Origin: Anaerolineales bacterium
GTDB lineage: Bacteria > Chloroflexota > Anaerolineae > Anaerolineales > Villigracilaceae
Reading direction: 5' to 3'
Assembly: GCA_016928525.1 (NCBI GenBank)
Contig: JAFGKO010000188.1
Coordinates: 4,094-68,093 of the forward strand
DNA length: 64,000 nucleotides
Shown here: positions 1-7,498 of the stretch, piece by piece
Position numbering within the stretch: the first letter of the stretch is position 1
Layout of the letters: each line of letters opens with the position of its first letter
Position numbers and translations under genes: made by a program
The notes under the pieces: generated by a model
Databases searched by the model: none
What the model was told of the DNA's origin: nothing
The model's input: only the letters and a program-made list of their open reading frames with translations

Positions 1-552
1 GCCTGCGAGTGGGCCCCAACGGGAAGTTACTGTCAGGATAAGATCACGTAGCAGGCCGATCATGAGAACCCAGATCAAGCCCTGACTAACTGCAGCAGAG
101 AGGCGTTGGGGAAGAAGGAAAATTCCGCTCGCCAATACTCCCATTGCCATGCTGATCACGAGAAGGACCAGCAACCCTGGTATCAGCTCCATGTTGAATG
201 TAAGTATTCTATGAAGTGTGGGTGAAGAGTTGATAAACATAGCCTGTAGATCGATGCTTATGCCGATCAGCACCAATGCAGCAAGAAGAACTCCACCCAC
301 CAGACCAACCAGCAGTCCGTTCAGGATCGCCTTTTGGGCAGATTGTGGAGAGATGCGGCGGAGCAGCGAGTAGGCCATCATAAACATCGGAGCCAGGAAG
401 ATGACCTGTCCCATGCTGAAGACGCCGCTTACGATGAAGCGCCCGCTGAAGCTTGCAACCATGCCAACCAGGGAGAGCAGGACTGCGATGGCGCCTGCCA
501 GCAAGCCTGATTGAACTGCCTGTTTCCAGGGTGAAGAAGCCGGAGTCTGCAT
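1..552 (-). CDS. livM: Branched-chain amino-acid ABC transporter permease LivM, 3' end beyond window
   Basis: An open frame runs from an ATG at 550-552 through base 1 without a stop, so 184 codons are visible and the C-terminus is missing. The start has a good RBS (AGGAGG, 6-nt spacing) that overlaps the livH stop codon (TAGGAGG), so translation is probably coupled. The visible part is hydrophobic, with several membrane segments separated by short charged loops. By family knowledge LivM is the second permease of the high-affinity Leu/Ile/Val importer and pairs with LivH in the inner membrane. Assignment rests mainly on position 10 nt after livH and the membrane profile. The conserved permease signature falls outside the window, so the paralogue identity is inferred. 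Confidence 0.75.
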   Translation of the reverse strand, partial: MQTPASSPWKQAVQSGLLAGAIAVLLSLVGMVASFSGRFIVSGVFSMGQVIFLAPMFMMAYSLLRRISPQSAQKAILNGLLVGLVGGVLLAALVLIGISIDLQAMFINSSPTLHRILTFNMELIPGLLVLLVISMAMGVLASGIFLLPQRLSAAVSQGLIWVLMIGLLRDLILTVTSRWGPLAG

Positions 553-562
553 ATCCTGCCTC

Positions 563-1624
563 CTAAGCCTTTGCCTGTGCCAATCGTTCGCCCAGGATAC
601 CGCTCGGGCGGAAGATCAGAATGAATACCAGGATGGTAAAGGCAATCGCGTCCTTCAGTTGATAAGCGGCCGGAATGCCCATGCCATCCAAGAACAAGCT
701 GGGACCGACTGATTCAAGCAGACCAAGCACCATGGCTCCTACAAACGCACCGGGCACGTTACCGATGCCGCCCAGGACTGCTGCAGTGAACGCTTTCAGG
801 CCGGGGATAAATCCCATATAGAAATGGGCTTGTGGGAATAAGAGCAAGTAAAGAATACCTGCCAGGCCAGCCGCTGTGCCTCCCAGAGCGAAGGTATTTG
901 CAATCGTCTTATCCACATCGATGCCCATCAGCGCCGCCACCTCTTTGTCTTCCGATACAGAGCGCATGGCCTTCCCCATTTTCGTCTTCTGTACAATTGC
1001 ATAGAGGATCAGCATCAGAACAAACGCACCGATGATGACTATGGCTTGCGTTTTAAAAATACGGATGCTGCCAAGCATCCAGAATCCCTTGAGAATATCC
1101 ATATCCGGGTAACCCTTCAACCCAGAACCGTACAGGCCGCGAAAGGTATATTGCAAAAAAAACGACGCCCCGATGGCGGTTATAAGCGGGACCAGGCGGG
1201 GCGCGCTGCGCAAGGGGCGATAGGCAATCCGCTCAAGCAATATGGCGATTGAAGCAGATACAACTACTGCAACCAGTGTTACCAACAGCAAACTGAGTAC
1301 AGGGTACTTATTCCACCAGCCCAAAGAGATCAATGCATCTGCCATGAAGGTGGCTGTGAATGGCCCGCTCATAAAAACTTCACTGTGAGCAAAGTTGATC
1401 ATGCGCAAAATTCCATAGACGAGGGTATATCCCAAAGCAATGAGTGCGTAAACTCCACCCAGTGCCAGACCTGTGATGGCCAAGTCAAGCCAGGTCGCTG
1501 TATTGTACTTTCCCAAGGCTAACGTTTTGGCCGAACCGTAAACCACTATCACCGCGATGGCTAAACCGATTGCCCAAACAACTATATCAGTGGCGGTAAT
1601 CCGCTGGCGCCAAGTTCTCAGCAT
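563..1624 (-). CDS. livH: Branched-chain amino-acid ABC transporter permease LivH
   Basis: 353 aa, polytopic membrane protein. After an N-terminal TM segment (about residues 14-30) comes the LivH core starting with DLAITGLALGGVYALIALG (about 46-64), then GYTLVYGILRMINFAHSE, a hallmark of LivH permeases. EDKEVAALMGID (about 229-240) is the cytoplasmic EAA-type loop that contacts the ATPase. The protein is about 45 aa longer than E. coli LivH because of the N-terminal extension. It moves Leu/Ile/Val (or related amino acids) across the membrane together with LivM. It lies 88 nt downstream of livK, separated by a strong hairpin, and is coupled to livM downstream. The start ATG (1622-1624) has a GGAG RBS. 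Confidence 0.93.
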   Translation of the reverse strand: MLRTWRQRITATDIVVWAIGLAIAVIVVYGSAKTLALGKYNTATWLDLAITGLALGGVYALIALGYTLVYGILRMINFAHSEVFMSGPFTATFMADALISLGWWNKYPVLSLLLVTLVAVVVSASIAILLERIAYRPLRSAPRLVPLITAIGASFFLQYTFRGLYGSGLKGYPDMDILKGFWMLGSIRIFKTQAIVIIGAFVLMLILYAIVQKTKMGKAMRSVSEDKEVAALMGIDVDKTIANTFALGGTAAGLAGILYLLLFPQAHFYMGFIPGLKAFTAAVLGGIGNVPGAFVGAMVLGLLESVGPSLFLDGMGIPAAYQLKDAIAFTILVFILIFRPSGILGERLAQAKA

Positions 1625-1652
1625 CTTGTACTCCTATCCGTAGGCTTTTAGA

Positions 1653-1682
1653 GTGAGGGGCGAATGTGCCTTCGCCCCTCAC
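1653..1682 (-). terminator. Intercistronic hairpin between livK and livH
   Basis: A perfect 12-bp GC-rich stem (1653-1664 with 1671-1682) with a 6-nt loop and no T-tract on the minus strand. Placed after livK and before livH, it fits an mRNA-stabilising or partial-attenuation hairpin that keeps binding protein more abundant than permeases. That role is inference from other binding-protein operons. Confidence 0.6.
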
Positions 1683-1712
1683 CTTTCTTACCAACTATTG
1701 AAACTCAAACTT

Positions 1713-2930
1713 TTACGGCCAGATGCGCTCGGGCGGATACTCGCCAGCGTGGTATTCGTACACGGCGATCTTCGGATCGGCGCAGTCGCCGGTTGGCGTG
1801 CAGGTCAAATTACCGGTCAGACCCGGGAAGTTCGCCGTCGCGTACATGGCGTCGCGTAACGCCTGGCGTCCGATGTGCAGCGTTCCGTCATCATCCTGTA
1901 CCGCTACCTTCTCGATCGCGGCGAAGATTATATTTGCCGCGTCATAGGCGTGGGCATGGAAGATGCTCACAGGCGAGTCGACACCGGACAGTTCCTTGTA
2001 TTTCGGTAGGAACACGGTCTGGTAATCTGCGCTGAAGGCTGACAGGTCGGGGCTGGAGACGAACGCGCCCTCAACTGCATCGCCAGCACCTTCAGGCACA
2101 TCGGGCGAAAACATGCCATCCGCGCCCATCAGGTTGACTTCCTCCAGACCGGGCACTTGCTTGGCCTGGTTTAGGATCAGGCTGCCTGCCTTGACAAAGA
2201 TCGGGAGATAGATGAACTCAGGACCGCCAGTGGCGATGCTGGTCAACACGGATTTGAAGTCGGTGGCATTCGGGTCGACAGCTTCCTGTGAAGTGATCTC
2301 ACCGCCCATCTCTTTGAAGGTATCCGCAAAAACCTCCTGCAGTTTCTCAGCATACAGGGAACCATCGTGGATGGTGGCGGCTTTCCTTACTCCCATCTCT
2401 TCATAAGCGAAACGAGCCGCGGCCGCACCTTGCACAGAATCGCTGTGGGCAGTGCGCAGGTAGCCAGGGAAGTTATTGGGGTTGCCTGCCTCAGTCAAGT
2501 CAGGGGCAGTGTTGGATGCCGAGATGATCACGAAGCCAGCCTGCGAGAGCAGCGGAACTGCAACGCGGGCTGCGCTCGAGCAGGAGGTGCCGATCACTGC
2601 GACAATGGTCGGGTCGGCAGCCAGCTTGGTGCCGGCAGCCTGGCCGCCCTCAGCGGAGCAGGCTTCATCTTCGCCTGTCAGGGAGATATCATGGCCGAGC
2701 ACCTGGCCCTTGAGGGCAACGGCAACTTCGACGCCGGTGCGCGAGTCGATGCCCAGGGTTTCATCAGGGCCCGAAATCACCATAGCATAGGCAATGTGAA
2801 TGGGTTCGCCCGGGGCAATATCTACACATCCTATTGGGTCGGTGCATTCATATGGTGCAGGGCCGCAAGCGCCAAGCGCCATGCTGGCGATCACGAGCGC
2901 TGCAAACAAAGCAAACAAACGTTTGGACAT
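1713..2930 (-). CDS. livK: Branched-chain amino-acid ABC transporter substrate-binding lipoprotein
   Basis: 405 aa. N-terminal lipoprotein signal peptide: MSKRLF, hydrophobic core, lipobox ALGAC with the lipidated Cys at about residue 21. The mature part is a periplasmic-binding-protein-fold receptor (Peripla_BP_6 type) beginning IHIAYAMVISGPDETLG. The ligand-binding landmarks IGTSCSSAA and ISASNTAP (two Ser/Thr-rich loops that contact the amino-acid group) are present at about 115-140. It is first in the visible importer operon, consistent with the receptor being most highly expressed. The RBS GGAGGAGG is excellent. Exact substrate (Leu/Ile/Val or another amide) cannot be read from the sequence. 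Confidence 0.92.
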   Translation of the reverse strand: MSKRLFALFAALVIASMALGACGPAPYECTDPIGCVDIAPGEPIHIAYAMVISGPDETLGIDSRTGVEVAVALKGQVLGHDISLTGEDEACSAEGGQAAGTKLAADPTIVAVIGTSCSSAARVAVPLLSQAGFVIISASNTAPDLTEAGNPNNFPGYLRTAHSDSVQGAAAARFAYEEMGVRKAATIHDGSLYAEKLQEVFADTFKEMGGEITSQEAVDPNATDFKSVLTSIATGGPEFIYLPIFVKAGSLILNQAKQVPGLEEVNLMGADGMFSPDVPEGAGDAVEGAFVSSPDLSAFSADYQTVFLPKYKELSGVDSPVSIFHAHAYDAANIIFAAIEKVAVQDDDGTLHIGRQALRDAMYATANFPGLTGNLTCTPTGDCADPKIAVYEYHAGEYPPERIWP

Positions 2931-3057
2931 TTCTTCCTCCTCCGAAAGATAAGAAACTAGATTACCCGTCGTACGGGCCGAACGTTACCAGCAGACAAGG
3001 CTTGCTATGTCAGCATCACCTCCTTTTGCAATTCCATTATTTTTTAATAAAAACCGG

Positions 3058-3080
3058 AGAAACATATACTGAGTTTCTCT
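3058..3080 (-). terminator. Possible terminator of the cyclic-nucleotide-binding gene
   Basis: A 7-bp inverted repeat (GAGAAAC / GTTTCTC) with a 9-nt loop, followed on the minus strand by CCGGTTTTTATT. It lies about 115 nt past the stop at 3195 and upstream of livK, so it could separate the two units. The rest of 2931-3194 is AT-rich and holds the livK leader; no other gene is seen. Confidence 0.45.
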
Positions 3081-3194
3081 CGGCCCATCCACATAAACAC
3101 AAATACAGGTACATTAACGTAAAAGTATACCAAACTAATGACTATGCGGGAGGGAACTTAGCCTTCCTTCGTTCAAAATATGACAATTTTTTAC

Positions 3195-3698
3195 CTATTT
3201 TTTATCCTCTTGAGTTTTGTATAGCAGCTGTTCACGAATACGCAGGTCAGTGTTGCGGATTTTCATGGCAAGGTCAGCCGCAAGATTATACATAAGTCGA
3301 TAGCCCAGTTGAGGGTACGTTTCACAAAGCATGATCAATTTATCACGGGGAATTACCAACAAGCGCGTATCTTTCTGAGCAGCACGTGCAGACGCAGACC
3401 TGAGCCCTTCATCAACAAGCGCGACCTCGCCAAAAGACTGTCCTCGACGCAACGTCGCAATAGCAGATCCTGCCTGTTTATTCTTATCGGGCGTACCGAC
3501 CAAGGCAGGATTGATCAAAATTTCAACTTCACCCTGAGTGATAATATATAGCTCCTGGCTGCCGCTATTCTCCTTAAAAACAATCTCCCCAGCTTGGAAT
3601 ACGACCTCTCGACACAGATTGGACACCATTTCAATTTGCGTGGGAGTGAATTGGTAGAATATGTCACTTTGCTTGAGATAATTTACAATGGCGCTCAC
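3195..3698 (-). CDS. Cyclic-nucleotide-binding (CNB) domain protein
   Basis: 167 aa from a GTG at 3696-3698, preceded by AAGGGA at about 8 nt. A longer frame opens at 3791, but a consensus TATAAT (3753-3758, read on minus) lies inside that extension, so the shorter start is preferred. The single domain is a CNB/CAP_ED fold: DIFYQFTPTQIEM, then the beta-roll FQAGEIVFKENSGSQELYII, and the phosphate-binding-cassette region GQSFGEVALVDEGLRSASARA, whose GEVAL plus R-SASA pattern matches cNMP-binding cassettes. No DNA-binding HTH follows, so this is a stand-alone sensor and not a Crp-type regulator. Partner and target are unknown. Confidence 0.85.
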   Translation of the reverse strand: MSAIVNYLKQSDIFYQFTPTQIEMVSNLCREVVFQAGEIVFKENSGSQELYIITQGEVEILINPALVGTPDKNKQAGSAIATLRRGQSFGEVALVDEGLRSASARAAQKDTRLLVIPRDKLIMLCETYPQLGYRLMYNLAADLAMKIRNTDLRIREQLLYKTQEDKK

Positions 3699-3752
3699 GG
3701 CAACAATCCCTTGATATGAAGTGTAGCATAAACAAGGGCGGTGCGCAACAAG

Positions 3753-3758
3753 ATTATA
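3753..3758 (-). promoter_or_regulatory. -10 box for the CNB gene
   Basis: Minus-strand TATAAT with no good -35 hexamer. It predicts a leader of roughly 50 nt before the GTG at 3698 and argues against the longer upstream start. Confidence 0.5.
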
Positions 3759-3785
3759 AACAGAATTTGAAACCCAAAATTTTGC

Positions 3786-3814
3786 TTGCAAGCCCCGAAC
3801 GAACGTGCTATAAT
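3786..3814 (+). promoter_or_regulatory. rho promoter
   Basis: TTGCAA (3786-3791), 17-nt spacer, TGCTATAAT (-10 at 3809-3814 with an extended TGn). The predicted start near 3821 gives an untranslated leader of about 200 nt before rho. rho is autoregulated through its leader in other bacteria, so this long leader may carry a rut-like site; that part is inference. Confidence 0.85.
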
Positions 3815-4018
3815 GCTGACAGTTTCCCCGCTTCTTAAAACATCCTTTTAAGTGCCCGATCCGCGTTTAGCCATTATGCCTACCCGGGTTATGCGTAAAC
3901 AAATTTGAATAAAAACCCAATTTCTCCAAACTTATGACGTGAATCGCCAGCCCATACATGGGGGTCTGGTTTGTTTCTGCTTTTCTACCCATGATTATTT
4001 CAATATTGAGATGAGGAC

Positions 4019-5296
4019 ATGAAGATACTTGAACTTGAAAACGAACCTTTGGTCAAGCTACGCGCAATGGCCAAGGACCTTGGCATTCAAAATGCTAACC
4101 GCCTTAAGAAAGAGGCCCTGGCAATCCAAATCCGCCAGGTGGAGGCCGAGAAAGAAGGCATTGAACTACGCGGTGGCATCCTGGAAATCATGAGTGAAGG
4201 GATTGGATTCCTCAGACCAGCCAATTACCGCATCAGCGACCAGGACGTTTACGTTTCACAAGCACAACTCAGAAAATATGATTTACGTTCAGGCGACCTG
4301 GTCGTTGGGCACGTTCGACCACCACGCGAATCGGAACGGCACTATGGTTTGATAAAGGTCGATTCGATCAACGGCATAGATCCCGAAGAAGCTTCCCGCC
4401 GTCCAGTTTTCGAAAACCTGACCCCAATCTTTCCGGAACAACGCTTCGACCTGGAAACTTCGCGCGAACCCTATGCCCCTCGTCTCATCAACCTGATTGC
4501 CCCCATAGGACGCGGTCAGCGCGGCTTGATTGTTTCTCCCCCCAAGGCGGGTAAGACCACAATCCTCAAGCAGATTGCAAACTCAATTGCAAAACAATAC
4601 CCTGATGTACACTTGATGGTGGCGCTGATCGGCGAACGCCCTGAAGAAGTGACCGACATGGACCGCTCGGTGGATGCTGAGGTAATTGCCTCCACTTTCG
4701 ATGAGCCGGTTACTTCCCATGTCCGCACGGCGGAGATTGCATTAGACAGAGCTAAGAGATTGGTGGAAATTGGCCGCCACGTGGTAATCTTAATGGACTC
4801 CATCACCCGTTTGGCGCGAGCCTACAACCTGGTTGTCAATCCCTCCGGGCGCACGCTCTCAGGTGGCATGGATCCTTCAGCGCTCTACCCGCCGAAACGC
4901 TTCTTCGGCGCAGCACGTAACATCGAAGAAGGTGGATCGTTGACGATCATTGCTACCTGCCTCGTGGATACCGGCTCCCGCCTTGATGACGTGGTCTACG
5001 AAGAGTTCAAAGGCACCGGCAACATGGAACTACATCTCAGCCGCCGCTTGCAGGAACGCCGCATCTTCCCAGCTGTGGACATCGAGCGCTCATCCACTCG
5101 GCGAGAAGACCTCTTGCTTGGTCCTGACCTGCTGCAACGTGTGTGGTTAATGCGCCGCATGTACATACAGATGATCTCACCCCAACCACAAGGTGCCGGT
5201 ATGGATTCTGCAGTTGCCACTGAGGCCATCATTACCCGGCTCGAAAGAGCCAAGGATAATCAGGAATTCCTGGAGAATCTGACACAAGACACATGA
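4019..5296 (+). CDS. rho: Transcription termination factor Rho
   Basis: 425 aa, full length for the family. N-terminal Rho helical region (about 1-45), then the OSB-type RNA-binding fold beginning GGILEIMSEGIGFLRP (about 52-67). The RecA-like ATPase core has Walker A SPPKAGKTT (173-181, Lys179) and Walker B VVILMDS (about 255-261). GERPEEVTDM and the Q/R-loop region HLSRRLQERR are conserved. Rho is a hexameric RNA translocase that ends transcription of untranslated RNA. The last codons overlap the start of the next gene (ATGA), giving translational coupling to a cell-wall peptidase, an unusual partner. Confidence 0.98.
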   Translation: MKILELENEPLVKLRAMAKDLGIQNANRLKKEALAIQIRQVEAEKEGIELRGGILEIMSEGIGFLRPANYRISDQDVYVSQAQLRKYDLRSGDLVVGHVRPPRESERHYGLIKVDSINGIDPEEASRRPVFENLTPIFPEQRFDLETSREPYAPRLINLIAPIGRGQRGLIVSPPKAGKTTILKQIANSIAKQYPDVHLMVALIGERPEEVTDMDRSVDAEVIASTFDEPVTSHVRTAEIALDRAKRLVEIGRHVVILMDSITRLARAYNLVVNPSGRTLSGGMDPSALYPPKRFFGAARNIEEGGSLTIIATCLVDTGSRLDDVVYEEFKGTGNMELHLSRRLQERRIFPAVDIERSSTRREDLLLGPDLLQRVWLMRRMYIQMISPQPQGAGMDSAVATEAIITRLERAKDNQEFLENLTQDT

Positions 5297-6354
5297 AAAT
5301 CTTAGAATTTTTGAAACGCAACCTTTTTAGTATTATCAGTTGGTTCGTGACCATTCTTATCGTTGCAGGAATAGTAGGTGGCGGTTTATGGTACAAGGGG
5401 ACGACCTCAGTAGCAGCGCTCGTTCCGGTACCTACCGCGGAACCAGATGAGGCGCAACCTCTGGTAGCGCCACCGATACCCGGGTCCGGCGGTGAAATCG
5501 AGAGCGGCTTCCAATCCATCAGCCGCAACATTCAGCTCAAGACCAATATGCCTGAGCGTCCGCGCTACATCGTCGATAAATACACGGTAGCACGAGGCGA
5601 TTCAGTCTTTGCAATTGCAGAAAAATATAATGTAACACCGGAAACTTTACTGTGGGCCAATTATGACTCATTACAAGATAATCCCCATAATCTAAAACCC
5701 GGCATCACTCTCAACGTTCCCCCTACCGATGGCATTTATTATCAATGGAAAGACGGTGATACGCTCGAATCCGTTGCCAACGAATTCAAAGCCGATGTCG
5801 AAGAAATTCTGGGCTGGCCCGGTAACGATATTGACCTGACTAATCCAACGGTTGACCCCGGGTCATGGGTCATGGTGCCAGACGGCGAGCGTGAGTTTGT
5901 GCAATGGCTCATCCCAACAATCGCTTCGGGTAGCTCCGGCACATCTGGTGCCAGCGGCAGTTCCTGCCCTGGCGGCGCAGTCGGCAGCGGCGCCTTTGTG
6001 TGGCCCGCCGACAATCACTTTCTATCGGGTAACGACTACTGGTCCGGCCATCTGGCCATTGATATTGCAGCCGGTGAAGGCGCGCCAGTCTATGCGGCCG
6101 ATTCGGGCGTGGTCACCATGGCGCAAGGCGGCGATAACTACGGCTACGGCAATGTCATCCAGATTGACCACGGCAATGGCTACGCAACGCTGTATGCCCA
6201 CCTGAGTGTGATCGGTGTCGGCGTTTGCCAAAGCGTATATGCCGGTCAATGGATTGGTGGGGCCGGCAACACCGGCAATTCCCAGGGCGCGCACCTGCAC
6301 TTCGAGGTCCGCCAGGGTGGTGGGTTCATCAATCCCTGGTTCGTACTTCCCTGA
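5293..6354 (+). CDS. Membrane-anchored LysM/M23 metallopeptidase
   Basis: 353 aa. N-terminal membrane anchor (about residues 12-34), then a linker and two LysM-like modules (YTVARGDSVFAIAEKYNVTP at about 97-116, and YYQWKDGDTLESVANEF at about 152-168). A Ser/Gly-rich spacer leads to a C-terminal M23 (lysostaphin/DD-endopeptidase) domain with zinc ligands H253-x3-D257 (HLAID) and H334-L-H336 (HLHFE). It is expected to bind peptidoglycan outside the cell and cut peptide cross-links. Its ATG overlaps the rho stop, so it is co-translated with rho, and a strong terminator follows 6 nt after its stop. Confidence 0.92.
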   Translation: MKILEFLKRNLFSIISWFVTILIVAGIVGGGLWYKGTTSVAALVPVPTAEPDEAQPLVAPPIPGSGGEIESGFQSISRNIQLKTNMPERPRYIVDKYTVARGDSVFAIAEKYNVTPETLLWANYDSLQDNPHNLKPGITLNVPPTDGIYYQWKDGDTLESVANEFKADVEEILGWPGNDIDLTNPTVDPGSWVMVPDGEREFVQWLIPTIASGSSGTSGASGSSCPGGAVGSGAFVWPADNHFLSGNDYWSGHLAIDIAAGEGAPVYAADSGVVTMAQGGDNYGYGNVIQIDHGNGYATLYAHLSVIGVGVCQSVYAGQWIGGAGNTGNSQGAHLHFEVRQGGGFINPWFVLP

Positions 6355-6360
6355 ACAAAA

Positions 6361-6392
6361 AACTGGCAGGTTCATGACCTGCCAGTTTTTTT
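6361..6392 (+). terminator. Intrinsic terminator of rho-M23 unit
   Basis: Perfect 11-bp stem (6361-6371 with 6377-6387), loop TCATG, then a 7-T run. Confidence 0.93.
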
Positions 6393-6399
6393 GATACGC

Positions 6400-7179
6400 A
6401 TGAATAGAACAGAATTCGAGGACGAACTTTCATCCCTGCCCCTCGGCGTCTTTCGTTATTTCGACACCATTGGCTCCACAAACGATGAGGCGCTTGCCTG
6501 GGCTTCGCAGGGTGCGCCTGATTTTTCGCTGGTCATCGCAGACGAACAAACCAGCGGTCGCGGACGCATGGATCGCAAATGGTTCACGCCTCCACACTCT
6601 GCGTTGGCGATGAGCCTGATACTGCGCCCTACAAATACAGAGCGCGCGCATCCTGCCCGGACAACAGGCCTGCTTGCGCTTGCCCTGGCCGAGTCCCTGC
6701 TGCAATTGGGACTTGCCCCGCAGATCAAGTGGCCCAACGATGTATTACTGGGTGGGCGAAAAGTAGCCGGCATCCTGGTCGAATCAAGCTGGATGGGGGA
6801 AAACTTGGATGCTTTGATCCTTGGCATGGGCGTGAATGTGTTCAACGCCGCCGTCCCGCCTGCTGACCAATTGCTCTTCCCTGCCACCAGCGTCGAAGAT
6901 GAATTGGGGCGCCCCATCGAGCGGAGCGGTTTGCTTCGAGAAATCTTGGTCAGAGTTGTGGATTGGCGTCCTAAATTGGGAACGGATGCTTTTCTCAAAG
7001 CCTGGGAGGAGCAGCTTGCCTTTCACGGCCAGCAGGTCCAAGTCGAGGGAAGAAGCGGGGATCCAATCATTGGCGAATTGCTCGGGCTGGAAGCAGATGG
7101 CAGTTTACGTCTGCAAAATGAACATGGCAAAACCGTAACAGTACGTTTTGGGGAAGTTCACCTGCGCCCTTTGGCATGA
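6400..7179 (+). CDS. birA: Biotin--[acetyl-CoA-carboxylase] ligase, class I (no HTH)
   Basis: 259 aa from ATG 6400. An in-frame TTG at 6391 lies inside the preceding terminator's T-run and is unlikely. The catalytic BPL/LplA/LipB domain shows GSTNDEAL, the biotinyl-AMP loop TSGRGRMDRKWF (family GRGRxGRxW) and KWPNDVLLGGRKVAGILVES with the catalytic Lys. A C-terminal SH3-like BPL_C domain ends the protein. The DNA-binding N-terminal domain of E. coli BirA is absent, so this enzyme attaches biotin to carboxylases but should not repress transcription. No Shine-Dalgarno is visible, so expression is either leaderless or from read-through. Confidence 0.93.
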   Translation: MNRTEFEDELSSLPLGVFRYFDTIGSTNDEALAWASQGAPDFSLVIADEQTSGRGRMDRKWFTPPHSALAMSLILRPTNTERAHPARTTGLLALALAESLLQLGLAPQIKWPNDVLLGGRKVAGILVESSWMGENLDALILGMGVNVFNAAVPPADQLLFPATSVEDELGRPIERSGLLREILVRVVDWRPKLGTDAFLKAWEEQLAFHGQQVQVEGRSGDPIIGELLGLEADGSLRLQNEHGKTVTVRFGEVHLRPLA

Positions 7180-7185
7180 TATACT
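7157..7185 (+). promoter_or_regulatory. Leaderless promoter of the 77-aa membrane protein
   Basis: TTCACC (7157-7162), 17-nt spacer, TATACT (7180-7185), then only 6 nt to the ATG at 7192. Transcription would start at or next to the start codon. Confidence 0.55.
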
Positions 7186-7191
7186 CTGCCT

Positions 7192-7425
7192 ATGTTTGAT
7201 AACCTGCGTGATGATGCGGTGCCTTCCTTCTACGAAGAAGACGACACGATTCTCCCGGAAGAGTACGAGAAGAAACCCGTTTCCAAAGCTCCCAAGCGAA
7301 AAACGAACGGCAAATTTCTGGGGATGACCTCCATGCAACGTTTCATCATTGTTGCCATGCTATTGGTCGCCGTGTGCACCTTGGGTTCTATGTGTTTGCT
7401 GTTGACGGGAAAAATCGGGCTGTAA
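7192..7425 (+). CDS. Small single-pass membrane protein, function unknown
   Basis: 77 aa. Acidic N-terminus (DEEDD-type residues 9-25), a Lys-rich stretch at about 27-40, and one TM helix (about 50-70, FIIVAMLLVAVCTLGSMCLLL) near the C-terminus. By the positive-inside rule the charged N-terminus is cytoplasmic. There is no recognisable domain. It starts 12 nt after birA with no RBS but with a -10 box 6 nt upstream. Real gene status is supported by the promoter, membrane topology and the downstream hairpin; function is not known. Confidence 0.7.
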   Translation: MFDNLRDDAVPSFYEEDDTILPEEYEKKPVSKAPKRKTNGKFLGMTSMQRFIIVAMLLVAVCTLGSMCLLLTGKIGL

Positions 7426-7471
7426 TAACGAATATGGGCGACCGTGTGGCCGCCCAGTCCATGATCAAGAT

Positions 7472-7495
7472 TGGGACTTGCTAAGTCCCAGTTTT
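7472..7495. terminator. Hairpin between convergent genes (small protein / gyrA)
   Basis: Perfect 8-bp stem TGGGACTT / AAGTCCCA (7472-7479, 7483-7490) with a 3-nt loop, followed on plus by GTTTTG. A second, slightly imperfect stem lies just upstream (7436-7455). This probably serves both converging transcripts; the T-tract is weak on each strand. Confidence 0.6.
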
Positions 7496-7498
7496 GTC

